Positions 51,892-59,983 are shown, counted from the first letter of the stretch. The stretch: 64,000 nucleotides of DNA from JACDAN01 sp963834825 (GCA_963834825.1 CAWICZ010000015.1:372001-436000); one strand, 5' to 3'. Translations and numbers: made by a program. Notes: generated by a model from the sequence alone, not told the origin.

Positions 51892-52568
51892 TTCACGATC
51901 ATCGCAAGCTTCGGGCCCAGCGCCCCCGGCTCGCGATCGACTTCGCTCGCGAACTCCTCCCAAGCCGTGTTGACGTTCACGTCGTCTGCGACAAGCACCC
52001 CGCCCGCACGGAGCGCCTTCCACGCCTCCTGGAACTCGAAGCTCATGCACTCGTACGAGTGCTCGCTGTCGTGCATGAAGAAGTCGATCGCGCCGACTTG
52101 CTCCAACAGCGGAGGCAGCTCGTCCTGGGAGCGTCCGAGCACGAGGTGCCAGGCGTCCCGCAGCTCGGGCGGCACCATCCAGCCCGGCTCCTTGCCGGGC
52201 GGGATGACGGCGCCGCCCTTGCCGTCCCAGAACGTCCCCGCCTCGTAGTCCTCGCCGGCTACCTCGGGCAGGTCGATGGAGTGGAGCTCACCGGCGCCGT
52301 TGCGTTGGAGGGCAAGCAGCAGGAACGCGGTCGAGACGCCGTTGCACACGCCGGTCTCGACGGCGACGCGGGGCTCGAGCTCGCGGACGAGCTCGTAGAG
52401 CCGCAAGCCCTCGTCGTACCCCTCCCGGCCCGTGACGCGGCCGGTGTTGTAGCGGTGCCCGCGCTGCGTCTCGCCCTGGACCGTGTCCCAGAAGACGGCG
52501 GCCTGTTGCTCGAGATGCTCGATCAGTCCGCTTTCGCGGACCTCGTCCTGAGTCGTGCCGAGGGCTAT
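51888..52568 (-). CDS. Class I SAM-dependent methyltransferase (start uncertain)
   Basis: About 226 residues. The SAM site is VAVETGVCNGVSTAFLLLAL, followed by LHSIDLPEV and IDFFMHDSEHSYECMSFE near 160-177. Coding sequence clearly extends upstream of any ATG, GTG or TTG: no standard start exists between the small gene's stop (52567-52565) and the SAM site. Candidates are ATA 52568 overlapping that stop, or a CTG in GLIEHL. A lost base could also explain this. The longer frame to 52715 is rejected because it runs through the better-supported small gene. Confidence 0.75.
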   Translation of the reverse strand: MALGTTQDEVRESGLIEHLEQQAAVFWDTVQGETQRGHRYNTGRVTGREGYDEGLRLYELVRELEPRVAVETGVCNGVSTAFLLLALQRNGAGELHSIDLPEVAGEDYEAGTFWDGKGGAVIPPGKEPGWMVPPELRDAWHLVLGRSQDELPPLLEQVGAIDFFMHDSEHSYECMSFEFQEAWKALRAGGVLVADDVNVNTAWEEFASEVDREPGALGPKLAMIVK

Positions 52569-52735
52569 TTCTTCGGCCGACCCTCGTCGATGCCGGTCGG
52601 GAGATAGTTCGGCGGGATCGAGCCGCGCTCGGCGCCGTCGAACCTCGCCACCGTAACCGTGTCGACCCGAGCGTCGTAGCTGTCCCGTTCGCCTTCGCCC
52701 CGACGTCGCCACCAAGTCTTGATTCGGTCGAACAT
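52565..52735 (-). CDS. Small hypothetical protein (56 aa) with PPNYLP-DEGRP tail
   Basis: From ATG 52735 (TTG 52756 is an in-frame alternative), stop TAG 52567-52565. A basic amphipathic start (MFDRIKTWWRRRG) could touch the membrane, followed by a short polar region and the ending GSIPPNYLPTGIDEGRPKK. Small actinobacterial proteins with similar PPNY-DEGRP endings exist as far as I recall, without known function. It lies between the flippase and methyltransferase genes in the same operon. Confidence 0.55.
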   Translation of the reverse strand: MFDRIKTWWRRRGEGERDSYDARVDTVTVARFDGAERGSIPPNYLPTGIDEGRPKK

Positions 52736-52745
52736 GGCCCGAAAT

Positions 52746-54173
52746 CTACCGGGCAAGGGGAGCGAGAGCGCGGATCCGGCGGCGCTCTTCCGGGAGGTAG
52801 AAGCCGAGCGGGAGGAGCACGAGCGGGTAGACGGCGACGATCGCGATCGCGGCCGCGAGCGGCGGGTCGAGCGTACGTCCGAGAATCGTCAGCGCGATTG
52901 CCGTCACGAAGGCTGTCGCGACGCGCCGCCATTGGTACGGCACCGGATAGATGCGCTGCGCCTTCCAGGCCATGGCCACGAAGAGCGTGCCGTAGGCTCC
53001 GACCGTCGCGACGGCGGCGCCGATCATTCCGTACTTCGGGATCAGGATCAGGTTGAGCGCGACGTTGAGCACCGCGGCCGCGCCGGTGATGATCCAGTTC
53101 GATCGGGTACGGCGGGCGCGCCCGATCCCGATCACGACGACGATGTAGGCGCCGAACGCGGCCGCCGCAAAGGCGAGCGGCGCCACGACGCGCTCGGCTG
53201 AGTAGAACTCCTCCGTCGTCAGCAGCCGGACGAGCCAGGGTGAGAGCACGCCGAGCGCCAGGGCCATCCAGGACGTGATCACGACGATGTACGTGAGGAC
53301 GAAGCTGTAGGTCCGCTTCGCCTCCTGGTCGTCTTCGATCGAGTAGGCGAACGCCGGCCATGCGGTCCGGAAGGCGGCGAGGAACAGGATGATCGCGGAC
53401 GCCATCCGGACGCCGATCGAGTAGAGCCCGACCTCGCGCGGACCCGAGAGCTTGACGAGGAAGAAGCGGTCGCTGAAGTTGAGCGCCCAGAGGAAAAGGC
53501 CCGAGGGGACGAGCGGCATCCCGAAGCGGTTCATCTCGCGCAGGAGCGGCCGGTCGAGCTGGAAGCCGAGCTGTTCGCGGCGGTAGACGAGGAGCCCGAC
53601 ATAGACGAGCAGCGTTCCGGTGAAGCTGCCGACGATGACGCCGAGTGGGCCCTCGTCGAGCGCGACGACGAGGACCAGCGTCGCGCCGACGGTCAAGGTG
53701 AGGTTGATCAGCGTCGCGATCAGGTACGCCACCGACCGCTGCTCGACTCGGAAGAGCGACGTCATCTGCTCGTAGTTCACCTGCGCCCAGAGGCCGACGA
53801 ACGACGCGCGCACGAGGTCGGCGTGCGCCGGCGTGTCGAAGAGCAGCTCGGAGATCGGCCCGGCCAGCGCGAGCCCTGCAACGAGCCCCGCCGTTCCGGT
53901 CGCCATCGTGAACCAGAACGACGTCCGGATCACGCGTCGCTTGTCCTCGTCGTCGAAGTAGAAGCGGAAGAACGCGCTCTTGACGCCGGCGGCGAGGATC
54001 ACCGTCAGGATGGCGGACAGCGCGATCAGCGTCTCGATCAGGCCGTAGTCCGCCGGCGTCAGGAACCGCGTGTAGATCGGCAGCAGGAGGACGGCGATGA
54101 AGCGCGAGACGAGCGAGCCGACGCCGTAGACCGCCGAGTGGCGGGCCAGCTCCTGGATCCGGGCTGCGATCAC
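52746..54173 (-). CDS. Polysaccharide flippase (Wzx/MATE-like)
   Basis: 475 residues from GTG 54173, which overlaps the upstream stop (GTGA). Twelve to fourteen membrane helices in the MOP superfamily pattern; LARHSAVYGVGSLVSRFIAVLLLPIYTRFLTPADYG at the N-terminus is the typical RfbX/Wzx start (first part about residues 7-40). It would flip a lipid-linked oligosaccharide to the outer face. It anchors the interpretation of this operon as glycan synthesis and export. Confidence 0.9.
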   Translation of the reverse strand: MIAARIQELARHSAVYGVGSLVSRFIAVLLLPIYTRFLTPADYGLIETLIALSAILTVILAAGVKSAFFRFYFDDEDKRRVIRTSFWFTMATGTAGLVAGLALAGPISELLFDTPAHADLVRASFVGLWAQVNYEQMTSLFRVEQRSVAYLIATLINLTLTVGATLVLVVALDEGPLGVIVGSFTGTLLVYVGLLVYRREQLGFQLDRPLLREMNRFGMPLVPSGLFLWALNFSDRFFLVKLSGPREVGLYSIGVRMASAIILFLAAFRTAWPAFAYSIEDDQEAKRTYSFVLTYIVVITSWMALALGVLSPWLVRLLTTEEFYSAERVVAPLAFAAAAFGAYIVVVIGIGRARRTRSNWIITGAAAVLNVALNLILIPKYGMIGAAVATVGAYGTLFVAMAWKAQRIYPVPYQWRRVATAFVTAIALTILGRTLDPPLAAAIAIVAVYPLVLLPLGFYLPEERRRIRALAPLAR

Positions 54174-54811
54174 GACAAGTCGATGCGGTCTTCGGCGAGA
54201 AAGGCGCGTCTCCGCTCGCGCTCGGCGTCGAGCATCGCGTTCATCGTCTCGCCCATCGAGCTCCCTGGATAGACCCAGATCTCCGGGTGGGTCAGGAGCT
54301 GGAGCCACTCGAAGTCGCCGCGGGCGAGCGCTTCGTGCGGGCAGCCGTGGCGCCAGGACTGGTTCGAGTCGGAGCGGTAGTGATCGGGGTCGAAGTAAGG
54401 CGCCTGCATCACGTTGACGAAGCCGTCGACGGGCTGGGCCATGTAGTCGGCCTCCGGGTTGTGCCAGGCGAGGACTGGGTCGAAGCGGTCGTCCTTCTCG
54501 GCGCCAGGCCAGACGGCGTGCAGGCCGATCCCGTGTCCGAGCTCGCGGAGCCGGTTGATCGCCCGCACCCCTTCCAACGACGAGAGGTTGTAGAAGACGC
54601 TCTGGGTCATCAGGAAGTAGGTCGCGGGCACCTCGGCGGCCGCTTCCAGCTCGGCCAGCTGGAGGGCGGCAGAGAGGGAGAGGTCGACGTCGTGGCGCAG
54701 GAACAGGTCGCCGTCCTGCGGGACGCGGTCGAAGGACGAGAATTGGTAGCCGCCCTGCTTTCCGGCGTCCAGCAGGTCGCGGTAGTGCTCGAGGCTGAAC
54801 TCGCAGCTCAT
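54170..54811 (-). CDS. NodB-like polysaccharide deacetylase-fold protein
   Basis: 213 residues from ATG 54811, overlapping the ATP-grasp stop by four bases. The NodB-type aspartates are in LRHDVDLS near 38-45, with ATYFLMTQ near 63 and GHGIGLHAVW near 92 as the next conserved motifs. The usual HxxxH zinc pair is not obvious, so activity is uncertain. It probably trims a sugar of the operon's glycan. Cytoplasmic, as no signal peptide is seen. Confidence 0.75.
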   Translation of the reverse strand: MSCEFSLEHYRDLLDAGKQGGYQFSSFDRVPQDGDLFLRHDVDLSLSAALQLAELEAAAEVPATYFLMTQSVFYNLSSLEGVRAINRLRELGHGIGLHAVWPGAEKDDRFDPVLAWHNPEADYMAQPVDGFVNVMQAPYFDPDHYRSDSNQSWRHGCPHEALARGDFEWLQLLTHPEIWVYPGSSMGETMNAMLDAERERRRAFLAEDRIDLS

Positions 54812-56016
54812 GCGACCTCGACGTCGAGCAGCCGGGCGGCAGCCTCGGCGCGGGCGACGGCGTCGATGTTCGTGTCTCCGAGCGCGATCACGTAGCCGCG
54901 ACGATCGCCGTCGACCTGCACCGGGCGGATCGTCTCGCCCTCCTGGAAGTAGACGTCGGCCTCGACGACACCGGGGAACGCCAGTACCCGGTCAAGTCCG
55001 CTCACGTCGACCAGCCTGCCCGTTGGGAGTGGGCCGGGCTCGGCGGTCAGGAACGAGATCGCCATCGGCTGTTGCAGCTTCGGCTCGACGAGCTCGTTGG
55101 GCACCGTCTCTCCCAGGGCCTGGCGCAGCGCGATCTCGATCAGGTCGATGCCGACGCCGTAGCGGGCGACGGAGTCCATCTGGCCCGCCGGGATCCTGGC
55201 GGCGACCTCGATCAGCCGCGCGACGCCGTCGTCGCCCCAGATCACCTGGGGGTAGGCGATGCCGTCCTCGAGGCCGAGGGCGTGCACAGTCGCCCGTCCC
55301 ACGCGCTCGACCTCGGCCAGCGCGTCGCCGTAGAGCGTCGAGGGGTAGACGTGCGCGAGCGCGACCCCGAATCCGATCCCCGGAGGGCGGCGGCGGTCCG
55401 AGAGCGTGAGGACGGTGATCTCGCCGCCGCGGGCAACGAGCAGCCCGTTGACCTCGAGCCCGGAGTGGTAGCTCTCGAGGATCGCCTCCTCGTCGGTGGA
55501 CTGCGCGAGCGCGGCGTAGAGATGGCGCTCGATGTCGTCGATCGACAGCACGAGGAAGAGCCCGCGCTGGCCGGCCGAGTCGGCCGGCTTGAGAACGGCG
55601 GGGAAGCCGACGGCCTCGGCGGCCGACCGGATCTCGCGGACGTGGCGCAGCGCTGCGTGCCGCGGCTGGGGCACCCCCGCGTCTGCGAGCCGCCGTCGCA
55701 TGGCGATCTTGTTCGTCATCATGTGCGCCGTCTCCGTCCCGATCCCTGGCAGGCCGAGGCGCTCTGCCACCCCGGCGACGACAGGCACGGCCCGGTCGGC
55801 CGCGAACGTCATCACGCCGCTGACGTGGTGGTGACGCCCGACCTCGGCAACTGCCTCGACGTTACCGAAGTCCGCGATCTCGCCGACATCTGCGACACCG
55901 AGGCCGGGCGCGGCGGCATTCCGGTCGACGGCAATCACTCGAATCTCCAGCTCGCGGAGGCGCTCGAGGGCGCGTCGCTGGTGGCGTCCGGCCCCGATGA
56001 ACAGCACAGCTTGCAC
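54808..56016 (-). CDS. ATP-grasp ligase (biotin carboxylase/PurK-like)
   Basis: 402 residues from GTG 56016. N-terminal Rossmann domain VLFIGAGRHQRRALERL, then ATP-grasp landmarks: NKIAMRRRLADAGVPQPRH near 103-121, PAVLKPADSAGQRG near 139-152, and LIEVAARIPAG near 267. First gene of the minus-strand operon. Together with the second ATP-grasp it suggests that an amino acid or carboxylate is attached to the glycan. The substrate is unknown. Confidence 0.85.
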   Translation of the reverse strand: MQAVLFIGAGRHQRRALERLRELEIRVIAVDRNAAAPGLGVADVGEIADFGNVEAVAEVGRHHHVSGVMTFAADRAVPVVAGVAERLGLPGIGTETAHMMTNKIAMRRRLADAGVPQPRHAALRHVREIRSAAEAVGFPAVLKPADSAGQRGLFLVLSIDDIERHLYAALAQSTDEEAILESYHSGLEVNGLLVARGGEITVLTLSDRRRPPGIGFGVALAHVYPSTLYGDALAEVERVGRATVHALGLEDGIAYPQVIWGDDGVARLIEVAARIPAGQMDSVARYGVGIDLIEIALRQALGETVPNELVEPKLQQPMAISFLTAEPGPLPTGRLVDVSGLDRVLAFPGVVEADVYFQEGETIRPVQVDGDRRGYVIALGDTNIDAVARAEAAARLLDVEVA

Positions 56017-56071
56017 GGCGATCAGCTTATGGCGTCAACTGCAGGGGCCTCTCGGCGTCAACGGGTGATAG

Positions 56072-57037
56072 ATGCTCCGGTATCTGCTCAGACGGCTGAT
56101 CTGGGCTTGCGTCCTGTTCCTCGCCGTCACGGTCGTCGCCTACATCATCTTCTTCATGGTCCCGGCGGAGCCTGCCCGCTTGATGGCGGGCCCGCAGGCG
56201 CCGCCCGACCAGGTCGAGCGTGTCCGCAAGGAGCTGGGGCTCGATCGTCCGGTGATCGTCCAGTACTTCGACTTCCTGGACGACATCGTCGTCCACCAGT
56301 CGCTCGGGACGTCGTTCGCGACGCGGCAGGACGTGAACGAGATCATCGCGAACGCCGCGCCGGTGACGGCGAGTGTCGTCATCGGTGGAGTGATCTTCTG
56401 GCTGCTCATCGCCGTCCCGCTCGGGATTCTCTCGGCGCTGAAACCGAGGTCGCTGCTCGACCGCACCGGGATGATCTTCGTCCTGATCGGGATCTCGGCG
56501 CATCCCGTCTGGATCGGCCTGCTCCTGATCTACTTCGTCGGCTACAAGGCGGGCCTGGCTCCGCTGGGCGGTTACTGCGACATGATCAACCCCGCGACCG
56601 ACTGCGGCGGGCCGGTTCAGTGGGCGCATTCGCTCGTGTTGCCGTGGACGACGTTCATGCTGCTCTACGCGGCGCTCTATACGCGGATGATCCGCGCGAA
56701 CGTGATGGAGGCGAGCCAGGAGGACTACGTGCGGACCGCTCGTGCCAAAGGCGCACCGGAGTGGCTCGTCATGCGCTCGCACATCCTGCGCAACGCGATG
56801 CTGCCGATCATCACCATGCTCGGGCTCGACCTCGGCATCCTGATGGGCGGGGCGATCTTCACGGAGACGGTCTTCGGGTTGCCCGGTCTCGGGAAGACGG
56901 CGATCGAGCGGCTCGAGGGCTTCGACCTGCCGGTCGTGATGGGGATCATCGTCTTCTCGACGATCGCGATCATCGTCGTCAACCTGATCGTCGACATCCT
57001 CTACGCCTGGGTCGACCCGCGGATTCGCCTCAGCTAA
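56072..57037 (+). CDS. Dipeptide/oligopeptide-type ABC transporter permease (DppB-like)
   Basis: 321 residues from ATG 56072. Typical first-permease start (MLRYLLRRLIWACVLFLAVTVVAYIIFFMVPAEPAR, about residues 1-36, with the periplasmic ELGLDRPV block), six membrane helices and the EAA motif YVRTARAKGAPEWLVMRSHIL near 223-243. A complete importer needs a second permease, two ATPases and a binding protein; none is adjacent. It is an orphan in this window or the rest lies elsewhere. No ribosome site beyond a weak GGGTGATAG. Confidence 0.9.
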   Translation: MLRYLLRRLIWACVLFLAVTVVAYIIFFMVPAEPARLMAGPQAPPDQVERVRKELGLDRPVIVQYFDFLDDIVVHQSLGTSFATRQDVNEIIANAAPVTASVVIGGVIFWLLIAVPLGILSALKPRSLLDRTGMIFVLIGISAHPVWIGLLLIYFVGYKAGLAPLGGYCDMINPATDCGGPVQWAHSLVLPWTTFMLLYAALYTRMIRANVMEASQEDYVRTARAKGAPEWLVMRSHILRNAMLPIITMLGLDLGILMGGAIFTETVFGLPGLGKTAIERLEGFDLPVVMGIIVFSTIAIIVVNLIVDILYAWVDPRIRLS

Positions 57038-57041
57038 CGCT

Positions 57042-57113
57042 TCGCTGAAAGTCTTACGACTTTCAGCGACCATTCGAGGCGAGCGGGCGGAACGGGCAAA
57101 CAGCCCGTTCCGC
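57042..57113. repeat. Double-hairpin repeat, copy 1 (between convergent genes)
   Basis: Hairpin A: TCGCTGAAAGTC (57042-57053), TTAC, GACTTTCAGCGA (57058-57069), 12 bp perfect. Hairpin B: GCGGAACGGGC (57087-57097), AAACA, GCCCGTTCCGC (57103-57113), 11 bp perfect. Both hairpins occur again at 62033-62134 in reversed order. It lies between the convergent permease and inhibitor-like genes and so could stop transcription from both sides. Confidence 0.75.
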
Positions 57114-57119
57114 GGCGAT

Positions 57120-57533
57120 TCAGCGATGACCAGGCCTGACCGGAAAGAGGAACGCGTGCTTGTCCCAGCGGTCGATCTCGCAGCCGCCGCTTCGCGTGAA
57201 CCGTGCGTTCACCGTCTCGCCGCGGTACAGGCCTTCGACCTCGGCGACGGCCGGGCCGCCGTAGATCCTGGTGCAGACCGCGTCCTCGGGAATGGGCGCG
57301 AAGGGATCGGACAACGCGAAGAGCTGCTGGCAGGCCTTCTCGGGTGAAGGAAGCGTCCCTCCGGACCGGTCGCAGTGGAGCCTCCACTCGCGCGGCGCGC
57401 CTCGATCCTTGCCGTTCGGCCACGCCTTGATCTGGAGGACCGTCTGAGTCCCAGGCGTTTTGCCGCCTTCCCAGCCGCCGCAACCGGCCAGGACGACCAG
57501 AACCGCCACCAGGCCCGCCGCGTGCGCTTTCAC
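57120..57533 (-). CDS. Subtilisin-inhibitor-like (SSI) lipoprotein, copy 1
   Basis: 137 residues from GTG 57533. The lipoprotein signal ends at Cys in VVLAGCGG near 17. The mature part has the SSI pattern: LHCDRSGGTLPSPEKACQQL, CTRIYGGPAVAEVEG and the final SGGCEIDRWDKHAFLF; four Cys in family positions give the two disulfides. Streptomyces SSI proteins block serine proteases; membrane-anchored versions may protect the envelope. It is the second of a tandem pair, 11 bases downstream of its paralogue. Confidence 0.85.
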   Translation of the reverse strand: MKAHAAGLVAVLVVLAGCGGWEGGKTPGTQTVLQIKAWPNGKDRGAPREWRLHCDRSGGTLPSPEKACQQLFALSDPFAPIPEDAVCTRIYGGPAVAEVEGLYRGETVNARFTRSGGCEIDRWDKHAFLFPVRPGHR

Positions 57534-57544
57534 CGCGCCGCGTC

Positions 57545-57952
57545 CTAGCCCGACGGCTTGACCGGGAAGAGGAACGCGTGACGCTCCCACCGATCGATCT
57601 CGCAGCCGTTGATGCGGTCGAAGCTCGCGTCGAGGCTCTTGCCCGCATGGTTGCCCGAAACCTCCGCGACCGCCGGCCCTCCGTAGATCGCCGTGCAGAC
57701 CATGTCCGGCGGGACCGGGACGAACGGGTCGTCGAGCGCCGCGAGCCTGCGGCACGCGTCCTCGGGGTCCGGATGAGTCCCCTGCGGCGGATCGCAGGAG
57801 AGCGTCCACGTCCGTGCTTCACCGGCCTGTTTCCCCTCAGGCCAGACCGAGATCGTCAGCTCGGTCCGGGGCTCGACCATGGCCGCATCGTCGCCGCCGC
57901 ATGCGGCCAGCGCAAGGAGCACCACCACTAGACTCGCCGCGTGCCTCTTCAC
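57545..57952 (-). CDS. Subtilisin-inhibitor-like (SSI) lipoprotein, copy 2
   Basis: 135 residues from GTG 57952. Lipoprotein signal ALAACGG near 16-22. Mature SSI-like part: LSCDPPQGTHPDPEDACRRL, VCTAIYGGPAVAEVSG and NGCEIDRWERHAFLF. It is about half identical to copy 1 by eye, so the pair arose by tandem duplication. Its first 12 bases overlap the start of the divergent epimerase gene (57941), an unusual head-to-head overlap. Confidence 0.85.
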   Translation of the reverse strand: MKRHAASLVVVLLALAACGGDDAAMVEPRTELTISVWPEGKQAGEARTWTLSCDPPQGTHPDPEDACRRLAALDDPFVPVPPDMVCTAIYGGPAVAEVSGNHAGKSLDASFDRINGCEIDRWERHAFLFPVKPSG

Positions 57953-58912
57953 GGTAAGCGCATTGTGCTGACTGGTGGCGCGGGCTTCATCGGCACGACG
58001 CTGAGCCGGCGCCTGATCGACGACAACGAGCTCATCGTCCTGGACAACTTGCACCGCGACGCGCTTGCGAACACCGACCTCGCCGGGCATTCGAACCTGA
58101 CCTTCGTCCAGGCCGACGTGCTCGACGCCGAAGCCGTCGCCGACACGGTCCGCGGCGCCACGCACATCGTCCACCTGGCGGCCATCGCCGGTGTCGACAC
58201 GGTTCTCGAGAGCCCGGTGCGGACGATGCGCGTGAACCTGATCGGCACGTACAACGTCCTCGAGGCCGCGCACGGGACGCAGGAGAGCCTTGAGCGGCTC
58301 GTCGACTTCTCGACCAGCGAGGTCTTCGGCCGGCACGCCTACAAGGTCGAGGAGATCCACGAGACCGCGCAGGGCTCGGTCGGGGAGGCGCGGTGGACCT
58401 ATGCCGTCTCCAAGCTCGCCGGCGAGCACCTCGCCCACTCGTACTACGACGAGTTCGGGCTCCCGACCTGCTCCCTCCGTCCGTTCAACGTCTACGGCCC
58501 GGGACAGATCGGCGGCGGGGCGATCCGCGCCTTCATCGAGACCATCCTCGCCGGCGAGGACCTGGTCATCCACGGAGACGGCTCGCAGATCCGCGCCTGG
58601 TGCTACGTCGATGATCTGGTCGACGCCCTCCTGCTCGTCCTCGAGCGACCCGAGGCGGTCGGCGAGGTCTACAACATCGGAAACCCGCGCTCGGTCGTCA
58701 CTGTCTTCGACCTCGCAATGAGGATCCGCCGCCTGATGGGCTCGGACAGCGAGATCACGTTCCGCCCGCTCCACTACACGGACGTCGAAATGCGCATCCC
58801 GAACATCGATAAGGCCCGGAGGGAGCTCGGCTGGGAGCCTCGAGTCGACCTCGACGAGGGGCTCGCAAAGACGATCGCGTGGTATCGGGAACGACAGCCG
58901 GCGCCCGCGTGA
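57941..58912 (+). CDS. NAD-dependent sugar epimerase/dehydratase (extended SDR)
   Basis: 323 residues from GTG 57941, six bases after TAGACT. NAD-binding TGGAGFIGTTLS near 11-22, STSEVFGRHAY near 122 and the catalytic YAVSK near 149-153. FNVYGPGQIGG and RAWCYVDDLVDALLL are typical of UDP/GDP/dTDP-sugar modifying SDRs. The stop overlaps the GTG of an aminotransferase, and the pair resembles the 16.8 kb pair in logic: keto sugar first, then transamination. Confidence 0.9.
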   Translation: MPLHGKRIVLTGGAGFIGTTLSRRLIDDNELIVLDNLHRDALANTDLAGHSNLTFVQADVLDAEAVADTVRGATHIVHLAAIAGVDTVLESPVRTMRVNLIGTYNVLEAAHGTQESLERLVDFSTSEVFGRHAYKVEEIHETAQGSVGEARWTYAVSKLAGEHLAHSYYDEFGLPTCSLRPFNVYGPGQIGGGAIRAFIETILAGEDLVIHGDGSQIRAWCYVDDLVDALLLVLERPEAVGEVYNIGNPRSVVTVFDLAMRIRRLMGSDSEITFRPLHYTDVEMRIPNIDKARRELGWEPRVDLDEGLAKTIAWYRERQPAPA

Positions 58913-59958
58913 TCCGGCTCGCCTGGCCGGATCTCGGCGTGGAGGAGCTCGCGGCCGTGGCCGCCGTCTTCGAGAGCGGCCAGCTGACGATGGGCCCGAA
59001 GGTGGCCGAGTTCGAGGCCGGCCTCGCCGGGGCCTGCGAGGTCGACCATGCCGTCGCGGTCTCGTCCGGAACGGCGGCGCTCCACCTGGCCGTGCTCGCG
59101 CTGGGGATCGGGCCGGGCGACGAAGTGATCGTCCCCGCCTACACCTTTCCGGCGACGGCCAACGTCGTCGCCATCGCCGGTGCCACCCCCGTGCTGGTCG
59201 ACGTCGACCCGGAGACGATGAACCTTCGTCCCGAGGCAGTAGCCGATGCCGTCACCGAGCGCACGCGCGCCGTCCTCGTCGTCCACCTCTTCGGCCGACC
59301 TGCGCGCTGGGAGGAGATTCAGGCGGCGGTGCCCGAGAGCGTCATGCTCCTCGAGGACGCGGCGGGAGCGCTCGGCGCGCGCCGGGGCGGCCGGGCGTGC
59401 GGAGGGCTGGGCCGCCTCGGCTGCCTCTCGTTCCACCCGCGCAAGATCGTCACGACCGGCGAAGGCGGCGCCGTCACGACGAACGACGGTGAGCTCGCCG
59501 AGACGATCAGGAGCATGCGTCACCACGGCTGGCGCGGGACCGACATGCCCGGGCCGGGTCTGAACTACCGCCTGCCGGACATTCTGTGCGCTCTCGGGAG
59601 CTCGCAGCTACGGCGGCTGGACGCGCTGCTCGAGGAGCGCGAACGGCTCGCCGCGGCGTACGCGGAACGTCTCGCCGGGCACGTCCAGACGCCGAGCGCG
59701 GACGCGGGCGACCGCCACGGGCTCCAGGCGTACGTGGTGCTGCTCGACCGCCGCGACGAGGCGCTCGACGCGCTTCACGAGGCGGGAATCCAGGCGCAGA
59801 TCGGCACGTACGCGCTCCACCGGCTCGGCGCCTACGAGGACCAGGGCCCGTTCCCGGGTGCCGATGCCGCCTACGAGCGAGCCCTCGCGCTTCCCTTCCA
59901 CAACCGGCTGACCGAGGAGGACATCGACCGCGTCTGCACGGTCTTGACAGACTTGTAA
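58909..59958 (+). CDS. DegT/DnrJ/EryC1/StrS family sugar aminotransferase
   Basis: 349 residues from GTG 58909, overlapping the epimerase stop (GTGA). PLP motifs: SSGTAALHLAVLALGIGPGDEV near 49-70, LEDAAGALGARRGG and the lysine in SFHPRKIVTTGEGGA near 173-187. A second aminotransferase of this family in the window, distinct from that at 16.8 kb. Its 3' end contains the promoter of the TetR gene. Confidence 0.92.
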   Translation: MIRLAWPDLGVEELAAVAAVFESGQLTMGPKVAEFEAGLAGACEVDHAVAVSSGTAALHLAVLALGIGPGDEVIVPAYTFPATANVVAIAGATPVLVDVDPETMNLRPEAVADAVTERTRAVLVVHLFGRPARWEEIQAAVPESVMLLEDAAGALGARRGGRACGGLGRLGCLSFHPRKIVTTGEGGAVTTNDGELAETIRSMRHHGWRGTDMPGPGLNYRLPDILCALGSSQLRRLDALLEERERLAAAYAERLAGHVQTPSADAGDRHGLQAYVVLLDRRDEALDALHEAGIQAQIGTYALHRLGAYEDQGPFPGADAAYERALALPFHNRLTEEDIDRVCTVLTDL

Positions 59959-59977
59959 GTGAGTAGTAACTTACAAG
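59944..59977 (+). promoter_or_regulatory. Promoter and TetR operator
   Basis: TTGACA (59944-59949), 17 bases, TAACTT (59967-59972). Inverted repeat CTTGTAAGT (59952-59960), eight bases, ACTTACAAG (59969-59977), all arms perfect. The palindrome spans the spacer and -10, so binding would block the promoter of the TetR gene at 59984. It overlaps the aminotransferase stop. Confidence 0.7.
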
Positions 59978-59983
59978 CGTCCA

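Noticed and set aside
57545..58774. A 409-codon frame joining the inhibitor-like lipoprotein to an upstream extension
   Set aside because: The extension is antisense to the epimerase gene; the lipoprotein signal at GTG 57952 marks the true start.
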